64,000 nt of DNA, taken from contig JAPQWV010000416.1 in the NCBI GenBank assembly GCA_027422505.1, positions 248,001-312,000 on the forward strand. Direction: 5' to 3'. The notes under the pieces were generated by a model, which had not been told where the DNA came from, searched no databases, and saw nothing but the letters and a program-made list of their open reading frames with translations. This DNA comes from Craterostigma plantagineum. Lineage: Eukaryota > Streptophyta > Magnoliopsida > Lamiales > Linderniaceae. Numbering within the stretch: the stretch's first letter is position 1; every line of letters starts with the position of its first letter. Shown here piece after piece: positions 56,983 through 64,000 of this stretch. The translations under genes were made by a program, and so were the position numbers.

Positions 56983-59754
56983 ATGGACAGGCTTTCAACG
57001 ACGACCCTCTTACCAGAAACTTTCGTCGGTGCTAGAGACGACATCACTGGGCAGTTCTTGATGATTTGGGGACAGATCAGAGCACCCTTGATCGTACCCT
57101 TAACTAAAGTCGCCGTCTTTTTGTGCCTTACGATGTCAGTTATGCTTTTCGTCGAAAGGGTTTACATGGCTGTCGTCATTACACTGGTGAAGGTATTCGG
57201 TCGAAAACCTGACAAGCGCTACAAATGGGAGCCATTGAAGGACGATTTAGAGCTCGGAAACTCGGCTTATCCCACGGTACTTGTCCAAATACCAATGTAC
57301 AACGAGAAAGAGGTTTATCAGCTCTCCATAGGAGCAGCTTGTGGGCTTTCTTGGCCCTCTGATAGGATTATAATCCAAGTTCTTGACGATTCCACTGACC
57401 CCATAATCAAGGTATGCGTCTATACTCGTCGAAAGGAAGCACTTAAAGTTCAAATCTTTACTGCTTTCAGACATCTTCGTTTAGCGTGCCTGAGATTCTT
57501 CCATGTTTCTGGGCAGAACATGGTACAGATGGAGTGCCAAAGGTGGGCGAGCAAAGGGATAAACATAAAGTACGAGATTCGAGACAACAGAAATGGCTAC
57601 AAAGCTGGCGCATTGAAGCAAGGGCTGAAGCATCCATACGTTAAGCAGTGTGATTACGTGGCAATCTTCGACGCAGATTTCCAGCCTGAGCCCGACTTTC
57701 TATGGAAAACCATACCTTACTTGGTGCACAATCCTCAGCTTGCCCTTGTTCAAGCTCGTTGGAAGTTTGGTAATTTTGTCTTTTATTACATTTATTATAA
57801 TTACAATTAGATCACATGTTGATTATCTTAATCAAGCTCGTGGTTAGAAAACTGTCGGTGAAAGCCGAAACATTAATTGCACTGCACTGCAACTATAGCG
57901 ACTGTGCATCTTCCACCTTAATTACGACACGTCGAATTTTATTATTTTTTTCGATGAGAGCACATGAGAGGAACACCCTTTGATTAGATTTTGACCCGTA
58001 ACATAATTCATCTGAGTTGTATAGAGAAAAGTTCATGATTTTCTTAAAAATGAGAATCAGAAAGTTACTTCATATTGGTCCAACTCCAAGCAGATTAAAG
58101 AAAACCATTTCTTTTCTCTTACCTAACCTTTCCGTAGCATGGAACTGTGAATGATTTGTGGTCCGAAATAATCACTCCATTTCTGGGACCGACACTTTCC
58201 GTAGGTAATTGATGCCCTTGATGTAGTAGGTTGTTTTATTTAATGTTCTAACAAGAAAGAAAAAAAAGCTGATCGTGGATGGTGTATACTGTATATTGTT
58301 GTAGTAGATGATAATCCCACAACTGTTCCTTGGCTTACATGGTTTTTTCTATTGGATTTTAAATACTGTAACAAAATAAACAGTGAATGCCGATGAATGC
58401 ATGATGACGAGGATGCAAGAAATGTCGCTGGACTATCACTTTACTGTGGAGCAAGAAGTTGGCTCATCCACATACGCTTTCTTTGGCTTCAATGGTGTGA
58501 TTGTCAACTCGCAACCCAAAACATTCTTAACATTCTTAATTCAAACAATCATAATTCAAGATTGTGACATTAAAATCATAAAATATTATGTAACAAAAAA
58601 TCAGGGACCGCCGGCGTTTGGAGAATCGCTGCTATCGATGAGGCGGGAGGATGGAAAGATCGTACGACCGTCGAGGACATGGACTTAGCCGTTCGAGCGA
58701 GCCTCAAAGGATGGAAATTCGTATATCTTGGCTCGTTAAAGGTGCGAACTTTAATCTTTACGCATAAAAATCGAAATCACTAGCGATGAATCGCATTGCT
58801 GATAAGATATTCGCCTGCACTTTCGAAGGTGAAAAACGAGCTTCCGAGCACGTTCAAGGCCTACAGATACCAGCAGCATCGCTGGTCTTGTGGGCCCGCA
58901 AATCTCTTTCGAAAAATGGTGCTCGAAATCGTTCGAAACAAGGTTTTGCCTTACTTCTTTCCTTAGTATTACCGTATATATTGTAGATAGCTTCTTGTCT
59001 GACTCGAGAATCTTTTTATTACTATTGCGTGCAGAAAGTAACGGCGTGGAAGAAAGTCCACGTGATATACAGCTTCTTCGTCGTGAGGAAGATCGTAGCG
59101 CACATCGTCACCTTCGTGTTTTACTGCGTCGTACTTCCCGCTACTGTGTTGGTACCCGAGGTTCAGATTCCTACTTGGGGGGCCGTTTATATACCTTCGA
59201 TCATCACTCTACTCAATGCAGTCGGGACTCCAAGGTATGCATGCATGACTTAGTAATTCTTTTTTTTCTGCCGACGAACTATATTTCGATTCGAATCAAT
59301 ATCGTTATATAGGTCATTACATCTGCTGGTATTTTGGATACTGTTCGAAAACGTAATGTCACTACACCGTACGAAAGCAACGCTTATAGGCCTTTTAGAG
59401 GCCGGGAGAGTCAACGAATGGGTCGTTACGGAGAAACTAGGCGATGCCGTTAAGTTGAAATCGGCCGCAAAGGCATTTAAGAAGCCTCGATTTTTCAGAT
59501 TCGGTGAAAGGTGCGCTTTTTTTTTTTGGGACGACAAAAAAAAAGAAAAAAAAAACCAATTGTTGATCTCCTATGTTGTTGTTTTTATTTGAAGGATTCA
59601 CGTCCTCGAGCTTGCGACTGGGGCGTACCTATTCTTGTGCGGCTGCTACGACGTTGCGTTTGGGAAGAATCGTTATTACATCTACCTTTTCGCTCAGGCG
59701 ATCGCCTTTTTCGTGGCTGGGCTCGGCTGTGTGGGCACGCAATTGCCCTCTTAG
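56983..59754 (+). CDS. CSLA9: Glucomannan 4-beta-mannosyltransferase, CSLA9-like
   Basis: Eight exons (56983-57411, 57517-57769, 58384-58494, 58605-58741, 58829-58942, 59035-59234, 59313-59510, 59595-59754) give 533 residues, equal to Arabidopsis CSLA9. An N-terminal membrane segment ([20 protein letters not shown]) precedes a family-2 glycosyltransferase domain with [19 protein letters not shown], the DXD-type [23 protein letters not shown] and QQHRW. The C-terminal part holds several transmembrane helices ([20 protein letters not shown] and onward). The enzyme uses GDP-mannose and GDP-glucose to build (gluco)mannan in the Golgi. Exon joins follow CSLA9 residue by residue. The ATG at 56983 is chosen over an upstream near-start because it aligns with the family's first residues. 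A (CT)-rich leader precedes it. Confidence 0.96.
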
Positions 59755-60745
59755 AGCGATAAAAAAAAAGGTTCCTTGTTTCAATTTTCGGCTCGTTTTA
59801 GGGTTCGATGGAGGGACTCAGCAATAAGGGCTACGGAATTATTTTTCGGTTTCTTCATACTTATATATGTTGTTGAGTGATGTTTCTTCACAGCTTGGTT
59901 ATTTGTAAAGGAAGTGTATTCTTTTTAGGTTCCCGGCCGGGGCATAAGGGTTTGCTTGATCTGTAAAGAAACATTATGGCTGAAGGAATAAACAAAAGGA
60001 TTCTTGAATAATAATGCTAGAATGTGTTTGTTTCTGACATTCAACTCAACTGCTCGAAATTGTCTTGATATTACTAAATATTAGATTAGATGGACTGATG
60101 GGAGGTAGCAGTTAATTTGTCTCACCAACTTGAATATAAGGGTAATTAGAGGACCAGTACTTGCTATTCCATTTATGACATAAGAGTTGATGAAACACGA
60201 AAACCTGCCACAGCAGAAATTGATGGGCATGTTCTGGGAAAGGCCGAGAAGTTAATGAATTCGTTGATTGATCAATTAGTTGGGTTGCCGGCTGTCTAAT
60301 TATACATATTTTTACGGCAAATTATTACAAAGCTAGCATTTTATTTACGAGCTTCATTAAAGATACGCAACTGCATTACTGTTGTAGTAAACTGCCAAAT
60401 CCTTATACTTGGTGCCTTGTTAAAATTATGTTTAATCACCAACGGTAAGCGCCTTGGTATCGCTTAAGCAATGTCTTGGGTTCGAATCCTTGTGTATGCA
60501 GCACCCCCCTTTGTGAGCCTCACCTGCCGTTACCTGGTACGCAACGCGGGGCGAACTGGAGCAACCCGGAACCGGTCGAATCCCAAAAAAATATGTTTAA
60601 TCGAATGAAGAGTTAAACGGGTCGGGTCATAAATTCTCCTCGACTATCATAGGTTAAACATACATATCACTGGAGCATTGCATGGAGAAGGAGACATTCA
60701 AAAGTCAACCGACGACCAAACCCCAATTTCGAAGCACGGCGCACT
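59755..60745. other. Convergent intergenic region with a SINE
   Basis: 3' flanks of CSLA (+) and the NPF transporter (-). It holds a tRNA-derived SINE at 60438-60591; otherwise no gene seen. Confidence 0.6.
60427..60602 (+). mobile_element. tRNA-derived SINE with 11-bp target duplication
   Basis: The element is 60438-60591 (154 bp). It begins ACCAACGGTAAGCGCC and ends in an A-run. The 5' part contains a polymerase III B-box, GGTTCGAATCC, at about 60479-60489, and an A-box-like TAAGCGCCTTGG upstream. TATGTTTAATC flanks it exactly on both sides (60427-60437 and 60592-60602). Length, tRNA-like head, A-rich end and target duplication are the signature of a plant SINE. Confidence 0.88.
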
Positions 60746-63133
60746 TCAAACTCGAACCACCTCCTCTTTCGGCCTCTCCCCTCCTCCGTCACCCCCCTCC
60801 AGTTTCCCCCGTGCAGTTCCCTCCCATTCCCGGGGCTCGTTACTCGACACGTACCTATGCGCAAACAAACCAAAGTACAAAAGATTCGCCATCCCAAGGC
60901 CCGCGACCATGTAGTAGTACTTATCGAGCCTATTCTTGTTCAAATCGGCCCCGCCGAGCCACGGCTCGTTCCCGCCCCTCGACGTCAGAGAATGCATCAC
61001 GTTGACCATTAGCGAGCTCAAGTAGGAGGCGACCGAAAGGCTCAGGAAGAAAACCGAGCCCGCGACGCTCCTGAGGCTCTCGGGCATCTGCACCGTGAAG
61101 TACTCCATCAAGGCCACGGCTGCGAGTGCCTCGGTGAGGCCCGAGAGGACGAACTGGGGGAGCAGGGCCGAGACGTGGAGGGGAGAGGCGAACGAGCCTC
61201 GCTCCGAGGCCAAGGCCCGTCGCCGGCCCTCAACCGTCCCGGCCACGAGCATGCACGCGATGGAGGCTACGATTCCTATCGCTATCCGATGCTTCGTGGA
61301 GAGCCTCGCCTGCTTGTCGAGGCACTTCTTGGCGTTTCGGAGGTACATTTGCTCGTACAGTAGGATCCACACGGACAGGGCGACCATCGACGTTATCCCC
61401 ATCCATCCGGGCGGGACCTGCGTCGAAACGAAATTACTAATTACTGTGAAAATGAACACTTCACCAATTATACGTCTAAGATAATAAAGAATCAGCCTGC
61501 TATATATGTGCTGATATGGTGGAAGTATGATAAAAATTAAAAATGATACAGACTTTAGAAGCTTAAATTTTTAGGTGAAATGATCATTCGGCATGGCATT
61601 AGAGTCCAGAGTCCAGACATAAATGTCACTTCCTCAGGACCACTCATTAAATGAAAAACTACATGTTTAAGGTTAGATAAAAAAAGAGATCAGTATAGAC
61701 GGGAGACTTAAGCTTTTAGGTGAAATAATTCATTTTTTAACGTAGTAAGGCTTAAGTTTTCAGGTGAAGTGGTTAACCTAGTATCACAGTTCATTCAGTA
61801 TTAACCTTTTAGGTAAATCGGTCGATCAAAGTTAACGAACAGAAAAACGACTAAGTCCCACACTTGGTGAATCAACTTTCACTGACCTGAAAGTTCCCGA
61901 GGATGGTGCGGTTCGACTGGATGGCTTGCAGAACACCGAAGGTGCTCTGCTGGTCCATGACGACGAAGCACCCAATCCCGGCGACCCAAACCGGGACGAT
62001 TCGAACCAAGCACTTAAGGTTCTCCACCTGCCTCACACTGCAAAGCCTCCAATTATCCCTAACCCTTCCGTGCTCATCGAGCTCGCCCGAGTCGGTTATT
62101 ACCGAAGCCCTGTCGAGCCACGCGGCCGACCTCGGCCCAGCATCCTTCTCGGGGTTGTAACGAGAAGGCCCGTCCTCGCCGGGCTTTAAGCTGACCTTCC
62201 TCTTCCTAAAAGCAGCCACGAGCACCTTCGCCATGTCTAGGAAAACCGTGCCCTGTGGCTTGACGTAGACGTAGGTGTGCCTACCTACGAGGAAGATGGC
62301 GATGGCCAGGGCGAGGCAGGAAGTGGGTATGGCGAAGCCTAGGACCCAACTGACGTTTGTCTGAACGTAGATGACGCCGGTCAGGGCTATGACGAGTGCG
62401 ATTGTGAACGAAAAGTACCACCAGTTGAAGAAGCTCTCGAGCCCCGCACGGCCCTTTTCGGTGGTCGTGTCGAACTGGTCGGCGCCGAAGGCGATGTTGC
62501 ACGGCCTGATTCCGCCGGCGCCTATCGCTATCAGCCCTAGGGCGGAGAACAGGAATCCGAGCTGCCATTTTTGGGGCTCTTCGCAGTTGGTTTCGTCCGG
62601 GCACTGCGGCGGACGTAGCTCGTTTATTCCCGCCGTTAGCGTCACCGCCGCCATGCCCTGGAGATAGTTCCGGCGCGAATTTGAGGCGGCGACCGCGAAA
62701 TGAAATTCAATTTTATTACGGAGCTTTCGCGTACCAGCAGTGAGAAGATGGTTCCGAATAGGAGAGTGAGGAATCGACCCAAATAGGCGTCGGAGACTAT
62801 GGCGCCGGCGATGGAGGAGATGTTGGCCGTGCCTGACCAGATGGTGACGACGTTGACGAGAAGGATGCCTGAGAGGTTGTACTTTGTTCGGAGGTACACC
62901 GTAATGTTGGCCACGAGGCTCATGGAGGCGAGTTTCTCGAAAGATTCATTTCCTTTTTTTTTATCGACAGATCATTAGCTCAATGCAATAAGGCCATGAT
63001 GCATGGGAAGAAGATGACGGTAATAAGATTATTTTTACGTACCGAGGATGTATTTGATCGCCCTCCATCCGCCGCGTTTCTTTGATCTGCTGGGCTCAGA
63101 TGGAGAAAGAGGGCTTTCGCTTTCAACCTCCAT
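60746..63133 (-). CDS. NRT1/PTR family (NPF2-type) transporter
   Basis: Four minus-strand exons (63043-63133, 62735-62952, 61887-62657, 60746-61417) give 583 residues. It has the major-facilitator plan of 12 helices with a central hydrophilic loop (about residues 240-330). Motifs include GGWRAIKYILGNESFEKLAS (with the proton-coupling ExxEK at ESFEK), VSDAYLGRF, GAGGIRPCNIAFGADQFD, FFNWWYFSFT and the CLVRIVPVW block. NPF proteins carry nitrate, peptides, hormones or glucosinolates with protons. GAGGIRPC, DKWRLCSV-like DNWRLCSVRQVE and the loop lengths resemble NPF2 (NRT1.7/GTR branch) more than other subfamilies. The substrate is unknown. The first intron's acceptor follows nine A residues. 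The 469-nt third intron holds dispersed repeats. Confidence 0.92.
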
Positions 63134-63533
63134 CTCTCTTTCTCTCTGATCTCTCTCTATCTCTCTCTCTCGATCTCTCTCTGAGTTTGGAGGTGAAAAG
63201 AAAAGCAAGAAGAAAGAATACACAGGGTGGCTTCTTTAGCAGGTTGAGCAACGTGCGTCTCTGAAAGTTCTATTACCGATTGAAGGCCTGAAATTTATTT
63301 AGACTATGAGCCGTAAATTTTAGGAACCAATACTCTGAGGCTGTTATTCTTTTATTTCGTTAGTAATTTTCATTAATTTCCATAGGAATCGGTCGGGGCA
63401 TCATCTCAACAGAGCAAACATAGCATAAGCCAAGGTTTATTATTACATATGCATTTAACTTCTGACACCAACAATTATGTCCAATTCACAGCAAATCAAT
63501 TACAGAGAAAGACGGCAGCAGCCAAAGTGGAAC
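63134..63533. other. Intergenic region
   Basis: Contains the NPF leader with a (CT)n/(GA)n tract at about 63134-63183 and the 3' flank of the leucine-zipper gene. No gene seen. Confidence 0.5.
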
Positions 63534-64000
63534 TCAATATGGCCAGAAATTCAAGGCTTGTTGTTCTTGATCTTCTTCAAGTGGAAACTCATAGAAGAAG
63601 GAACCATTGGACCCATGGCTCGAGCCATCTCCGCTCTCAAGGAAGTTAGCAAATGGGTCAAGAAATTCGTCTCTTTCGTTCTGCAAAGCATTCGATTCCA
63701 AGTGGAAGTATTGAATCTGAGGACTTTCAGCGCAAGTTACGTCGCTTTTAGCAAATGTCAATTCAACGGTTTCTTCATCTTCAGGCGAAATCAGACCACC
63801 ACTAAAGTCTTCTATAGGCACATCCACGGGAAATCTTTCTTCAGATTGTAAGTTTGATGATTTATCTGTCCCACCGTCACTTTTGAGACAGAGAATCTGC
63901 AGCGTAAATTACGATAAGATAGCAGACGAATGTAACGAATCTGTAAGGTTTGGGACTGATTATTACTAACCTGGGATTTGAGCCTATCGTTCTCCTTGAG
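63534..64000 (-). CDS. 3' part of a leucine-zipper transcription factor, probably HD-Zip class I (partial)
   Basis: Two exons are visible on the minus strand: 63971-64000 (continuing beyond the window) and 63534-63896. The first reads LKENDRLKSQ and the second begins ILCLKSDGG, giving leucines at heptad spacing, which suggests the end of a leucine zipper. A 110-residue acidic, Ser-rich tail follows (VPIEDFSGGLISPEDEETVE; NERDEFLDPFANFLESG) and ends with an aromatic motif LNFWPY. HD-Zip class I proteins often end in a short Trp/Phe-rich motif, so I favour that family over bZIP. The DNA-binding part lies outside the window, so the family call is tentative. Confidence 0.5.

Noticed and set aside
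1..64000. CRISPR array, phage, operon or plasmid-type feature
   Set aside because: None seen; gene structure, introns and families are those of a plant nuclear chromosome.

Overview
This is a nuclear chromosome segment from a flowering plant, almost certainly a eudicot. The evidence is GT-AG introns throughout, AT-rich intergenic DNA, plant-specific families (B-box/CCT, NPR, PLATZ, HD-Zip, AHL, CSLA, NPF, PLATZ, expansin), a dispersed tRNA-Ala gene and small non-autonomous transposons. All gene models below were spliced by hand from the sequence. Exon phases were checked for each model, and nearly all close without a stop or phase clash. I cannot name the species.

Layout, left to right. Plus strand, 1-18 kb: a COL9/10-type CONSTANS-like gene, a XERICO-type RING-H2 gene, an NPR3/NPR4-like salicylate-receptor gene, 2,3-bisphosphoglycerate-independent phosphoglycerate mutase, an N-acetylglucosamine kinase-like gene with an apparent 1-nt frameshift, and the ER-lumenal HSP70-17/GRP170 chaperone ending in HDEL. 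Minus strand, 18.8-40.4 kb: PAT1 (mRNA decay), a CHY/RING E3 ligase, a mitochondrial-type ribosomal protein S16, an alpha-expansin, a PLATZ factor and the HECT ligase UPL7. From 41 kb onward the strands mix: a TauE/SafE family membrane protein (+), a dirigent-protein pseudogene (+), an HD-Zip I gene of the LMI1/ATHB22-51 type (-), an intronless trihelix factor (+), cytosolic pyruvate kinase (-), an AT-hook AHL gene (+), tRNA-Ala(AGC) (+), a CSLA9-like glucomannan mannosyltransferase (+), an NPF2-type NRT1/PTR transporter (-) and the 3' end of a leucine-zipper transcription factor, probably HD-Zip I (-).

The genes do not form one pathway; this is an ordinary gene-dense euchromatic neighbourhood. 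Two genes are glycolytic (phosphoglycerate mutase, pyruvate kinase), three encode ubiquitin ligases, and several encode transcription factors.

The less ordinary content is in the non-coding and decaying DNA. Three inverted-repeat elements were found: a 382-bp foldback element inside a CHY/RING intron and an 815-bp element, each with a perfect 9-bp target duplication, and a 401-bp element with an imperfect duplication. There is also a 154-bp tRNA-derived SINE with an 11-bp target duplication, a dirigent pseudogene, several GC-AG introns, and an unfolded-protein-response-like promoter motif in front of HSP70-17. I found no CRISPR, phage or clustered system that would count as a new biological system.
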